Shown here: one piece after another, positions 11,691-22,765 of the stretch
Numbering within the stretch: position 1 is the stretch's first letter
How the letters are laid out: each line of letters begins with the position of its first letter
From: Owenia fusiformis
Lineage: Eukaryota; Annelida; Polychaeta; Sabellida; Oweniidae
Length of the DNA stretch: 64,000 bases
Assembly: GCA_903813345.2 (NCBI GenBank)
Contig: CAIIXF020000012.1
Location: 20,968,184-21,032,183 of the forward strand
Direction: 5' to 3'
Program-made: the position numbers and the translations under genes
The notes under the pieces: model-generated
Database searches by the model: none
What the model was told of the DNA's origin: nothing
The model's input: the letters and a program-made list of their open reading frames with translations, nothing else

Positions 11691-11799
11691 TAATTTTGTT
11701 ACAAAAAATCGGCAAAAAGTTATATCCGTTTTTTTATTTTCTGCCATTTTAGCCATCATTCACTTTTGAGCTACACCATGTGAGCCCAGTACCCACGGT

Positions 11800-14087
11800 A
11801 CTATTTATTAAAGTTATAATGGCTCGTTTTTTCTATAATACCCTGTTCTAGCGTTCACCAACGTTAATTAAATTGATACCTGTACCACTGTTGTTCAGTT
11901 TATGGGTAAGTTTTTATATATTTGTAAAAGAACTTACATACGTTTATGTGTCTATGTTATCGCATGATAGTTTAAACATCATGGAACTTTTCAATAATAT
12001 ATTTTGTAAAGTATTATTGTCAGTACTTGTAAACTCTCGAACTTGTAAACTGCGCATGCAAGCGAGCCACGTTCCAGGTATCACGTTCGCTCGTGTAGAG
12101 AATAAATGAAATTTTCATGCTATATGGCAAATTATCAACACCACAAGGTAAAATTGAGCGAAGCATTTCAATAGTTCAGTCATAAACATATCTATGCAAC
12201 GGACCATACCAATAAGGTTTTATATGTATTTTTCTTATTGACATCAAAGCATGACGTAGGCTATTAATCTATGTGCAAAATCATAAAAATAGTCCTGACC
12301 TGGTACACTATACCGTTCTCTATTGGTCACGACTGCCATCGTACCGATCCCATTCGGAGGTCTCATCTTTATATCTTTCTGTGTTACAACTCCACTGTAG
12401 TGAGAAGGTAATAAATAGTATCAGTAACTATGGTAACTGCAACTGCATCATCAGGTTTCATCTGTATAGCTGATAATAAAAACATCAAGCAGACGATTTC
12501 CTGAAATAAATAATGAAATCCTTGTGTCTTAAATTCACAATTTTATAGAACTCAGACACCTAAGCTTTATCTATCTTATTGATATTTCAAGCATGAATTT
12601 GTTTGCTTTGTGTGGCAACGTCGACCTTCGTGCGTGAATATTGATCGGAACTATCCTTAGTTATGCGTTAATATTAATTGATGATTTCAACTCATGAAAT
12701 ATATCTTTGATATACCTGAGATAATCCCGGTAAATAATCCAATAATCCTTAATTACATCAGTTGTTAGGAGCCGATGATCAACATGTGTTCACTGGGAGC
12801 CATTATTGACCCGTATATATCATGATGATAATTGTTTCCGTATAATTTGTGTTCTCGTTTGGTTGATAAAAAGAGGATCTGAGTTTGTTCCATTACAAAG
12901 TCTCTCCCTCGGGTAGATATATTGTATTTCTCTCAGGATATACCTTGTATCCAAAACCACCTGTTAAATAACCCTCATAAATGTCACCAAACTGTATATG
13001 GCTATATCGGTATTTCATAAATTATAAAAATGTCAACTTACCTGCAAAATATGCACTTCAAAATTGCAACTCCATCATCTGAATTTAGTTTCTCTAAGCG
13101 GCCATTTGTATTACAATCTTTGTTAAATAACAATATGCGTATAATGACAGTGGGTTTTCTTCGACCATATCCTATTACTACATATTTATGTAAGTAATAG
13201 GATTTCTCCAAGCTCTTATTTTCTTTTGATTTTTAATACATAATGCGTTTAGTTTGCTCATCTTTCGAGTCATTTGAATGCTAGTACTGTTTTATCAAAA
13301 CATTACATTAAAATGTCCTTCATTATACTATATACGTTTCCAAAACAACAACGCATCATTTCAATGTAAGTCAACACGATCAAAAATCTCAATGTTGTTG
13401 AAAAACATATTTTTTGTAAAATACTACGCCAGTCTATTGAGCGACTGTTATCATATTCATGATCGCGATCAACTCTCAATGAGCCCCAGGATAAGCTAAC
13501 CCATCCAAAGTATGAACCTAATCATGTCAAGACTTTATATTCTTTTATCTTAAGTTTTGATAAAAGTCAATTTTTCATGAACTTTTAAACCTCACGAATG
13601 TGATCTAATTAGCACAGATCTTAAACTGAAACTATCTTGTTATATTGAGCAAGAAAATGTTTGTGTTCGTTATATTTCATTCACAGGAAATTGAACTTCA
13701 TTATTGATAGATATATAGTGAGTAAATTGTACGTCAAGTTGCTAAGGGGTGCTAAGCTAGGTTGCTATTATCAAAAGAAATGCATTGTCTCGATTATAAA
13801 CCCTTCGTATAAACCCCAATCTAATTGGAGATGATTTTTATCTTTGTTTAATCCAATTAGATTATTTTGCAGAGAACCAAATTCATTGCATAACTTCCTT
13901 GAAAGGCAAGGAAAGTACATTTCAGATCGATTAGATGGTAATTGTAAGAGAGTAGTGTATCTAGATGGTTATGATTCAGGGTATTTGTAGAACTCACCTA
14001 TCTTTATAATATGGGTATAAGAGGTATGTGTCACTTGTTTCATATTCCATGGGTGTTTTGTTCATTTTTACTTGGCTGTCTGTTGAA
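11800..14087. other. No gene or clear repeat seen, apart from two small hairpins
   Basis: AT-rich DNA with only short open frames that show no family features. Small inverted repeats occur at about 13,168-13,202 (ATCCTATTACTACATA and its complement) and 13,818-13,862 (CCAATCTAATTGGA and TCCAATTAGATT). Confidence 0.55.
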
Positions 14088-14605
14088 AGAAGGAGAGAAA
14101 GTATCGCAACAGATTTTCGACAGTCATATGTTGGATTTGGGATGTTTTCTGAGGATTTAAACAGGTGCATATGTTAGATCAATGCATTACCTCCAGGAAA
14201 AGCACTCATAGAGATAATAAAATAATTTCGACTTTGAGACAGGGAAGAAGCAAACAACCCACCCACATGTTTTTTCTGAAATGTTGTTCTGATTTTCAAC
14301 CCCTTCCACCCCTCCTTTTTCAATTTTTGTTTCATCAATATGTTGCGTTTTGACACACAGTTAGACCCCTTTGGGGGTTTTAAAGATATCCATTATGGGT
14401 GACCAAAATTAGCTGAAAGCAATGGATCGCACGAGTTTTCCCTATGGGAAAATAACATGGGACATATTGTTTTCCACTTTATCTAAAAGGATTGGTCTTA
14501 AATATGCATTGGTCTTACATATGCACCTTTTAAATCCTCAGAAAATAGCCAAAATTCAATATGTGACTGTCAAAAATCTGTTGCGATACTTTCCCTCCTC
14601 CTTTG
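14088..14605. mobile_element. 518-bp inverted-repeat element, family shared with 60,340-61,030
   Basis: The left end AGAAAGTATCGCAACAGATT through CTGAGGATTTAAACAGGTGC matches the reverse complement of the right end (14,519-14,603), giving terminal repeats of about 85 bp. The interior (TAACATGGGACATATTGTTT; GATATCCATTATGGGTGACC) recurs at about 60,640-60,730 and, more diverged, at 63,660-63,770. Open frames on both strands here derive from the repeat. Confidence 0.8.
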
Positions 14606-15079
14606 GAGCCATTTAGAAGAGATGGACGAAGCAGTACACAGTACAATTGTCTATATTCAAACGCATAGTATTTGTTATTCGACCGGTAAAACCCCTTTTT
14701 GTTGACTCATAGCATTCAGTTATGACAATAAGTAAGCCTCTGAAGCCTCCTGAAGGGCCATGTGACCGGGCTGTATTACAAAAATGTTCCTACTTGCTTC
14801 TCAATGTTCAAAAGTTTCAAGTTTCTGCAGGTTCTATCACGAGAACTATATGACAGAAGAATATATGCAATTATAGTTAAAACGTCATTTATTTTCGAAA
14901 TCCATAAAATAATTAAATAATTGGCCAAAACCATTGTCCAATAGCATCCAGGACTCAATCTGCTAAAAGGTGGCATAAACGATGATTTCCTGTAAATAGT
15001 GTTTTGTGTCAATTGTGATTTACTCTGATGTACACGTTTCCAATGTGATCCATCGTTATCAGATTCCAATGCTGTCTTA

Positions 15080-15775
15080 ATGTTATGAAGATCGATCAAA
15101 ATATGTCTGCTCCAAATTATCACTGATTATGTCCGACATCCGGGCCGACATCCATGGTTGAGATCCATTGTTGTCGGCTTCAATTTAGCACTATATGTCC
15201 ATGAGATCCATAGTATTCAGCTCCAAATGATCACTATATATTTCTAAGAGATCCTTAGTTGTAAGCTTCCAATGACCACTAAAGCATATCTATGAGATCC
15301 ACAACTGTCAGCTTCATGTGATCACTAATGTTTGAGATCCATAGCTATCGGCTCTAATTTAGCACTACATGTCAAGGAGGATTGGCTCCCAGGATCGAAA
15401 CTCGATATTTTCCAACAATGAAAACGTCGAAATGTCGTTATTTTCTGAAATTAAAACCGACTATAAATTCAAAATAAACAGTTCAAAAGATTCGAACCAA
15501 TATCTCGATCATTTCTTGTGAGTTTTGGAATTTTTCGTTTGGAAATAAGACCAAAATTCACGATTTAAATGTTGAAGTGAACAAAATGGCGGCTGTTTGA
15601 ATTCGAATTTTGTATTACGACATACCCATATATGGGACAGAATATCGGTGGTGCACTCTGGGAGCCAATCCTCCTTGACTACATGTCTAAGAGATCCGTA
15701 TTTGAGCTTCCAATGATCATTGTATGTGTCTATGAGATCCATATTTGTCAACTTCCAATGATCACTGAATTAGGG
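15080..15775. repeat. Degenerate minisatellite, about 57-bp unit (AGATCCATAGTTGTC-like)
   Basis: Recurring blocks pair GAGATCCATAG or variants with CTTCCAATGATCACTA, at roughly 57-bp intervals, in at least eight copies. The array is split by the MITE at 15,371-15,679; the flanking halves join as one unit when that insert is removed. Confidence 0.75.
15371..15679. mobile_element. 309-bp MITE with perfect 22-bp terminal inverted repeats
   Basis: The left terminus GTCAAGGAGGATTGGCTCCC (plus AG) is exactly complementary to the right terminus. The flanks share TACAT on each side (15,366-15,370 and 15,680-15,684), a likely 5-bp target-site duplication. No coding capacity is credible. Perfect ends and a clean target duplication suggest a fairly recent insertion into the surrounding minisatellite. 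Confidence 0.85.
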
Positions 15776-16083
15776 AGCTGGAAAGTTGAATAAAGATGAA
15801 AAAATATATGTCCCCGATTGTTTTGATTTGTTTTGTTAAAAACCTGCAATCAGGCAATAGTCACTCAATTGATTTATCAAAAAAGCGTTGATTGAAGATG
15901 CCTTAATCTCGATTGGCATATTATGTTATTGTACAAATTGTGATTAATCGTGAAAATTCTGCCTGTTAAAACGGATAAATCAAGGTTCAATCTAGCATCA
16001 ATGGATATTTGGCTCACACTTATTTAAAATCAGTGCTAGAATTTCGTTCAGTTCAATCGTAACTCCTTTTTTACAGTGAGGTC

Positions 16084-16208
16084 ATTCTCAAAATTCATTT
16101 CGTTCGTTGCGTACCTTCACCAAGCACAGGCACAGGAGGTACGGATGGCACTGGACGAAAGGCTCGGAGACTGCAGTGAGGTGCGCAACGAATATTTAGT
16201 CATTATTA
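16084..16208. repeat. Palindromic element; partial direct copy at 17,240-17,295
   Basis: ATTCATTTCGTTCGTTGCG at the left is complemented by GCGCAACGAATATT at the right. The segment ATTTCGTTCGTTGCGTAC ... GAACGAAAGGCTCGGAGA occurs again at 17,241, so two copies bracket the hairpin array between them. Confidence 0.65.
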
Positions 16209-16300
16209 ACAAAAATATTCCGGCGATATAAGGTGCATTATGGGTAAGGACTGCTGTGAAATAATGAATGTAAGTGACATCTATATATCATCAAAAATCA

Positions 16301-16460
16301 AAAAGTGGTTTTGGGCACTATTAATTTAGTGCCCAACTTTTAAATCTTAGTTTTTTTCATAATTTTATATTTTCATTAATACGTAAATACTGCCCAAAGT
16401 ATGTTAAATACACATTGAAAATTGTATTTTGGGCACTATTTATTTAGTGCCCAACTTTAA
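16301..16460. repeat. Two diverged GGGCACTA hairpins
   Basis: TTTTGGGCACTATTAATTTA followed by GTGCCCAAC, and a similar pair at about 16,430, are outlying diverged members of the array that starts at 16,633. Confidence 0.75.
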
Positions 16461-16632
16461 ATCTTCGTATTTTTCTTAATTTTCTATTTCTTTTCTCCCA
16501 AAAATACCATGCCCCTTTTTTATTATAAGGCCCCTCAAATAAATCCCTCTTTAGAATGAAAGGGCAATTTAAGAATCATAAAATATTGTTTGAAAAATAA
16601 AAAAATGAATTAAAATGTATATAAAACTGTCT

Positions 16633-17075
16633 TATATATAACTCGGCGAATAGTGCCCAACCCATGTTAACTTCCCATTGAAAAATGTGGTTTTGGGCAC
16701 TATTCGCCGAGTTATATAAGACACTAAACTGATCCTTCCCTATATATAACTCGGCGAATAGTGCCCAACCCATGTTAAAGTGCCATTGAAAAAAGTGGTT
16801 TTGGGCACTATTCGCCGAGTTATATAAGACACTAAACTGATCCTTCCCTATATATAACTCGGCGAATAGTGCCCAACCCATGTTAAAGTGCCATTGAAAA
16901 ATGTCCTTTTGGGCACTATTCGCCGAGTTATATAAGACACTGAACTGATCCTTCCCTATTTATAACTCGGCGAATAGTGCCCAACCCATGTTAAATTGCC
17001 ATTGAAAACACTCCTTTTGGGCACTATTCGCCGAGTTAATATAAGACACTAATAAGACAGTTTTTTAGAAATTTT
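16633..17075. repeat. Array of four 108-bp units, each a hairpin
   Basis: Units start at 16,633, 16,741, 16,849 and 16,957. Within each, ACTCGGCGAATAGTGCCCA and its exact complement TGGGCACTATTCGCCGAGT flank a loop of about 33 bases, then a linker containing CTGATCCTTCCC leads to the next unit. The outer flanks (AAAACTGTCTTATAT and TAATAAGACAGTTTT) are also complementary, so the whole block is symmetric. The 101-codon minus-strand frame across it repeats every 36 residues because 108 is divisible by three; I do not regard it as a gene. Confidence 0.9.
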
Positions 17076-17678
17076 TTATATTTATTTTGCAAATCAGTTA
17101 CATATATTTTTTACTAATTTAAAGCAAATTACAAATATTTTTTACTAATTTAAAGCAAATTCCATAAAAAGACCCCTTAGAATGACAGAAAACTTGGGCA
17201 TTCAATTTGGGCACTATTCACCGAGAATGCCTCTAGTAACATTTCGTTCGTTGCGTACGGATTGCACTGAACGAAAGGCTCGGAGATTGAGTAATTGCAG
17301 AAGGTTGAAAACTTTTAAATATTTTGGAAACGAATCTATCAAGCATTTCTTCGGTAAGTTTAACTATAGCTTTATTTAGATATAATAATTTTTGTGTTAA
17401 CATAATTAGTCATCACTACGGTATAGAACGGGAGACGTGTTTGCTCTAACAGTTGTACAAATACATGAAAACTAAAAATGTTTCCGGCAGGATTTTTTCG
17501 TTTTTTGGTTTGTTTACAACAACATCCATTTACTAAACACACCTGTCTTTCTGTTTCCAGTTCAGAAAACATCTATAGTCCATTGACCTAAGGGCCATCA
17601 TACAAATTTAAACTTCTCAATGTCATGTTGATCGGAAAGTCCTCTTCAAATCTTTTGTATGATATGACATGGGCCATG

Positions 17679-18822
17679 GATATGAGATGCTTATGCCAGA
17701 TCTGAGTCAATATATCTATCGTATATTATAGTGTATTTATTGCATCAATATTCGTAACATTAATATCTTCGGTTTTTACCCCACGGAGTAAGTTAAACCG
17801 AACATAAACAAAACCAGTTACAACAAATGGTACCTACTATCCCACATATAATTGATTGCCTTACGCAACAAATATGTAAAATGCTTCAAAACTGTATTCG
17901 ACCCGATCAAATATAAATTTGATAAGTATTTTAAATATGTGCGATGCCAAGTACCATTTGTATTGGGTAAACATATTCATTTGTGGTAAACATATTAATT
18001 TGTGGGGTAAATCACGTGACTTACCGAATGCTTTTATAAACCAATGTTCACTGTTTTGATGTGGGGTAAGTCACGTGACTTCGACCATGTGACTTGCGCC
18101 ATCTATATATTCAAAGAGCTCTGGTGTGATTCTCCAATCGCGAAAACGTATCTTCTATTAAGAAAGGATCTCTTGTAGCCTCATGCCTGTGATCTAATAA
18201 CTTCTCAATTTCCTCTCTGAATTGTGAATATGAATCGTATTCAAATTCTTTTTCTTTGCTTGTTTTATCCATTTTGAAATAATTTCTACGTCACTGGTCA
18301 CATGATTTACCGAATGGTTTTATGCTACATGCAGCATGTATCATTTATGTGGGGTAAGTCTTACCCCACATAATTTTATGCGAAAGTACATGTCATTAAT
18401 TATGTGGGGTAAGTCACTATATGTCCGTGCTATTTTGTACTCTATGATTGTTCGGTAAATGAACATTGTTTGGGTCTAAAGTGTATTTGTATTTGATGCG
18501 TGTTCTAAATATATGTGTCAACCGTCTTTGTTCGTGTGTGAACATGAACTTAAATATGTGATATTTTACCAAACACTGAACAACATAAACCGCATATACA
18601 AGTGCATTTACCGCATATATAGGTACATAAATCAAATATAAATGTGTAAAAACAAACAAATTTATTACGTGATTCGAATTATTTTAATAGAGTGGAATAT
18701 CGAATGGTTGTAATCAAATACAAAAGTGTGAAAATCGAATAAAGATGCAGAAAAAATTCCATAGTATATAGGCTATTGACTCAGATCTGGCATAAGCATC
18801 TTATATAAGCATCTCATATCAT
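17679..18822. mobile_element. About 1.14-kb element with inverted ends and GTGGGGTAAGTCAC motifs
   Basis: ATGAGATGCTTATGCCAGAT at the left and its complement at the right (about 18,783-18,815, with a partial duplication of CATAAGCATCT) define terminal repeats of about 45 bp continuing through CTGAGTCAATA. Inside, GTGGGGTAAGTCACGTGACTT-like sequence recurs (about 18,000, 18,060, 18,300, 18,345, 18,400). No transposase is recognised; the 80-codon minus frame at 18,417-18,659 looks spurious. Confidence 0.65.
18345..18373. repeat. Perfect 29-bp palindrome
   Basis: TTATGTGGGGTAAG, one T, then the exact complement CTTACCCCACATAA. It lies inside the 1.14-kb inverted-repeat element. Confidence 0.9.
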
Positions 18823-19003
18823 AGTGCTACATGTTCCTGTGCTTCAAATGATACAATTTCATTGAGGTAATTTAGTCATAAAAATCAAAACATCTGACTT
18901 GCTTATCTATAGTCTAGTGCTTAGACTATATCCTATTTAGTCAACTAGCTTTATTTCCACTTGACAATATGCTGTGTTACTTTTTATTGCATTTATGAGA
19001 CCC

Positions 19004-19760
19004 TATCTGTTGCAAGACTTATGCCTGGCACAACCAGTACCATGTTATTAAGGACGTGGTAGTGTTATCGTGATAGCCTGATATAACCGTGACAATGCTA
19101 TATTACATTTATATTGCATGGCCTGTCATAACCGTGGTAATGTTAAAACCTGATATGACCGTAACAATGCTATACTATATTGCAAGGCCTGTCATGACCG
19201 TGGTAATGTTAAAGCCTGATATGACCGTGACAATGGTTGCAAGGCCTGTCATGACCGTGGTAATGTTAAAGCCTGATATGACCGTGACAATGGTTGGAAG
19301 GCCTGGCATGACTGTGGTAATGTTAAAGCACAAAATGACCGTGACAATGGTTATATTAAGTGACATTTAGTAGCATGAGAATACTGCAATGAAAAATTTC
19401 ATGGTTTATCTACCTTAAATATGTAAATCTAGACTTCTACTACATGTACTACTACTTTAACTCATAATTCATTACCGCAAACTATAATTCTAATCTCATT
19501 CAAGAACTTGAACATTGTCAGGGTCATATCAGGCTTTAACATTAGCACGGTCATGATAGGCCTTACAACCATTGCCACAGTCATATAAGGCTTTAACATT
19601 ACCACGGTCATAACAGGCCTTGCAATATAATATAGCATTGTCACGGTTATACCAGGCTTTCACGATGACAATACCACGGTCATGGCAGGATCCTTGCAAA
19701 ACTTAAAAACACTTAATAACATGGTGACAGTTGTGCCAGGCATAAGTCTTGCAATAGATA
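19004..19760. mobile_element. 757-bp fold-back element made of a mirrored minisatellite
   Basis: The left end GCAAGACTTATGCCTGGCAC is complementary to the right end (GTGCCAGGCATAAGTCTTGC). Each arm is filled with a 57-bp repeat around GACCGTGGTAATGTTAAAGC and TGATATGACCGTGACAATGG. About four units point forward (19,085-19,355) and about three backward (19,515-19,690), around a loop of roughly 140 bp. Met/Thr/Val-rich open frames appear on both strands purely from this symmetry. Confidence 0.85.
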
Positions 19761-20091
19761 GCATGTGGCATTTATTGTACCTTTGTTAGTACTTATTGAA
19801 TTTTTGTACAAAAAGAATGTTTATTTTATTGAAGAAATGGTTCCTCTAATTGATAATTTTGTGCAAAAAATTTCACTGCAATTTCCACAGGAAAGTAGTA
19901 CATCATAACAGACTGACTTCTAGGATACATACTACTATAGTGCTGATACAAAATAATAAAGGGTGAGTTTTCAAACTTAACAGAGTTCTCCTGCCAAAAT
20001 GAATTTGCCTACATACCCCTGAGACTCTTATCTGATAGATAGAATGCATATAAAACAAAAGTTTTGCTATTATAGGTAAAAAAGTTCTCTT

Positions 20092-20572
20092 AAATAGACT
20101 AGATGCGAGTAGACATAATCTTGATTAAATATTCAAAATTCAGTCAAAGTGATGTCATATTTGAAATCTACATGTAAAAGTACATCTAGAAATATGGTTT
20201 TGAAAATTGTTTATTAACTTTGAAAATTAATTTTTTTTGAAAGTTAATTAACTTCTCGATTGACTTCTTGTTCGGGTTGATTCCTCATAGACCCAATGTT
20301 ACAAAATCACAAAAAGTGAAATATCTTTTCTTGTATTCAACAGACAACATTTTCTTTTACTGGACATATTTTAATTTGCATAACTAATAGATACATAAGC
20401 ACCCTTGGTATACGCAGCTAACGAAAATTGACCGGTACGGGTCAAAAGCTGGACCGGTACGGGTTAACGGTTTTATTTGCTATATTACCCGCTATACCCA
20501 CCATGCTATCTGACACGAGCGAGCCACCTAGTGGTGAAACTGGTAAATACCTACTCGCATCTGCGTTATTTT
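20092..20572 (-). mobile_element. 480-bp inverted-repeat element; second copy at 42,951-43,390
   Basis: The ends AGATGCGAGTAGACATAATC and CTACTCGCATCTGCGTTATT form short terminal inverted repeats. The reverse complement of this block matches 42,951-43,390 along most of its length (shared landmarks: GAGCGAGCCACCTAGTGG, AAAAGTGAAATATCTTTTCT, TTGACTGAATTTTGAATAT-like). The stretch around GACCGGTACGGGT (20,430-20,460) has no clear counterpart in the other copy. Confidence 0.8.
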
Positions 20573-20849
20573 GAAGTGATTTTACCTGTTAATTCTGTCA
20601 TTGGTCCGCCATTTTTGCGGAAGTTACACTGAAACACAAACTCCAAGAAACGAAACAAAATCACTAGAAAAAAACATGGCACACATCATGTGATTTACGG
20701 TGTATACTTTTCTGCAGTTTGTGGGAGTTTAGGACATTAAATGTTTAAATTCAAGAAAATATGCCAACTATACGACTTATCAATTAATTTGTATCAGCAC
20801 TGTATTCAAATTTATGCTAATTTACGGTTGTTTACATTTTATATGTTGA

Positions 20850-20955
20850 TGCCTAGGGACAAACAAGCTCTGCTCAAAAAAGAATTCCAATAATAATCAA
20901 AATATGTTTTGTTCGGTGGGATTTGCTACTCTGTGGAGTTGCTGTTTTTCTAGTT
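20850..20955 (+). repeat. 3' fragment of the AAAATGGCC/TCCGTCCGTC repeat family
   Basis: TTGATGCCTAGGGACAAACA and GGGATTTGCTACTCTGTGG followed by TTGCTGTTTTTCTAGTTC match the 3' end of the full copy at 56,423-57,085. Confidence 0.7.
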
Positions 20956-20959
20956 CTAA

Positions 20960-22760
20960 TTGGTATTATTTGGTATTCATGAACATAATTGATTAAAAGC
21001 ATGCCTATCAGTCAAATTTGAGGATATGATAACATGAATAATCATGAGCACATGATTTTTGAAAGCTGTGCATAGGCAAAGGAAAACACCATTATTTCTA
21101 AACTATGGTAATACTATTTAAATTGCGCCATCCAAATTTGTAGAGAATAATCATAAAACAATAGTGAACATTGAGAGATCAATTTCAATGGCAAATGAGG
21201 CCTGTTTATAAAATTGGTTATTGAATGTGCTAGTACCAACTTTCATCTTTGGGAAATCTCCCTCCTGCTCACATAACCCTGGGGTCATCTCTTATTCGAT
21301 AGTTGTCCAGACATGTAGATTCAAATTATCTGTAACATTTTATAATGATATGTTCTCAAAATGTTAACTCAGATTGTGTCATTAATATTTCCTTTTTAAA
21401 TTCACACATTCAAACATCTCCATCTCACTGTTGGCCTTTTGGAAATGAGATTTGCTAGATTATATATGTTTGCCTATGTATATGAGTGTATACGAGGTAT
21501 ATATCTAATTTGATAATGGAGTAAAAACCTGACTGGAAATGAAATTAAAATGTAATTCTTATTATATTACTAGTCATATTTGCAAGGGAAGGTGACAGGT
21601 ATAGTTAAGTCAAATAAACATGTTTACCTGTACATGCTCAATACAATACACTTCTAACAAAAGTGATGTGAACCCAAATAAGTAATTCAACACCAAGCAT
21701 TTGAAAGAAATCATACTCATTGTTCCATTCATGTGATATAAACATTGCAACTCTGAATATTTAACCATTTAAGTCTACCCAGTAATTCCCCTCATGGGGG
21801 AAGGTGGGGGACTTTTTTGATGTTGCATGTCACATTCTTGATAAGACGGAAAATTGATTAATTTTCATACTCGATTCAGTGTTGAGTCCTGCTCCACTTT
21901 TGTATGGTACCTGGTATTCAATTCTATCATGTGAAGCTGAATTCACAGCCAAAAGTTGAATATTTCTTTAAATATTGTTATTTTTCTTTTCGAAAAATGA
22001 GGTTTCAAGATCAGCTTTCAATATGAGTATGATGTTGCTAGAACAGACCATATTATCTTGCATGTTCATCTATTATTTTTTATTGTTTTTTTTCATTTTC
22101 TGTGCCTATGAGTTGATTCCTTGCTACGCATTGGTGTAAATTACTTAACAATGTGCGTGACAACTAAAATTTTATTTAAATATATTTGACACAATTTTTA
22201 TTGTACCTGCGATAAAGGTACACTTTGTCAATATTGTTGTCAGCTTGGTGCATGGGCAGGCGGCTTCTCACTTTTCTTGTCATCGAAATTCCAGGAAAAC
22301 CACTTATAAAAATAGAATCTGTCGACAGCGACCTTTTTTGCTCATTTTTTGTTACCTTTAACTTTTTGGAAAAATATTAAAACAAAAAATACGAGACCAA
22401 CTTTATATAAATCATATATGATTCTTTTGCTCATCGACTCTAATTTTCAAATATATTGTTGATTTTGTAAGCAAATGTATGTGTTTTCTGTTATGTCGAA
22501 AAGCGAAGGACGAAAGGTTTTCAAAATTCATTAAAATAGGCCTTTATGCCATTCACCTATTTTCAAACATAGCAATACATATGTTCTTTTCACCTAAAAT
22601 ATCAAATCTTTTTTGTGAAAATGTGTAACAATATGTGCAGGAACTTTTTGCTACGTGTCAAACCATTTGCATATGTTACATGGTAAGAAGTTCTAGAGCA
22701 TGATTAACTTTTGTGCCTTGTTTAATAAGAAAACCTTCAAAATCAACTTTTTGAAATTAA
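20960..22760. other. No gene or obvious repeat seen
   Basis: AT-rich sequence with no frame over 60 codons that resembles a protein. ATTGTACCTGCGATAAAGGT near 22,200 contains a short inverted repeat, but nothing more can be supported. Confidence 0.5.
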
Positions 22761-22765
22761 TTAAG

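Larger units (their letters stand above)
8128..11795. mobile_element. Composite repeat built from about 360-bp subunits, with inverted ends
   Basis: The left end carries AGCTCACATGGTGAGCTATT followed by GTCCGCCTGTCTGTCCGTC. The right end near 11,770-11,790 carries GAGCTACACCATGTGAGCCC, its approximate reverse complement. Between them the same block recurs in part or whole around 8290, 8400, 8690, 9000, 9330, 9830, 10,610 and 11,690; markers are CTCCTGGTTCAAAAGCTCGC, CCATTTTTGTCTCGCGAAAT and ACAAAAAATCGGCAAAAAG. Poly-C runs occur at about 8266-8280 and 8389-8398. It is a nested, partly duplicated DNA element with no transposase seen. Confidence 0.75.

Noticed and set aside
16576-16881. 101-codon minus frame with a 36-residue repeat
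   Set aside because: It is explained by the 108-bp hairpin array; there are no splice sites or plausible composition.
19089-19370. MTVVMLKPDMTVTM repeat protein on both strands
   Set aside because: It arises from the mirrored 57-bp minisatellite; identical frames appear on the opposite arm and strand.
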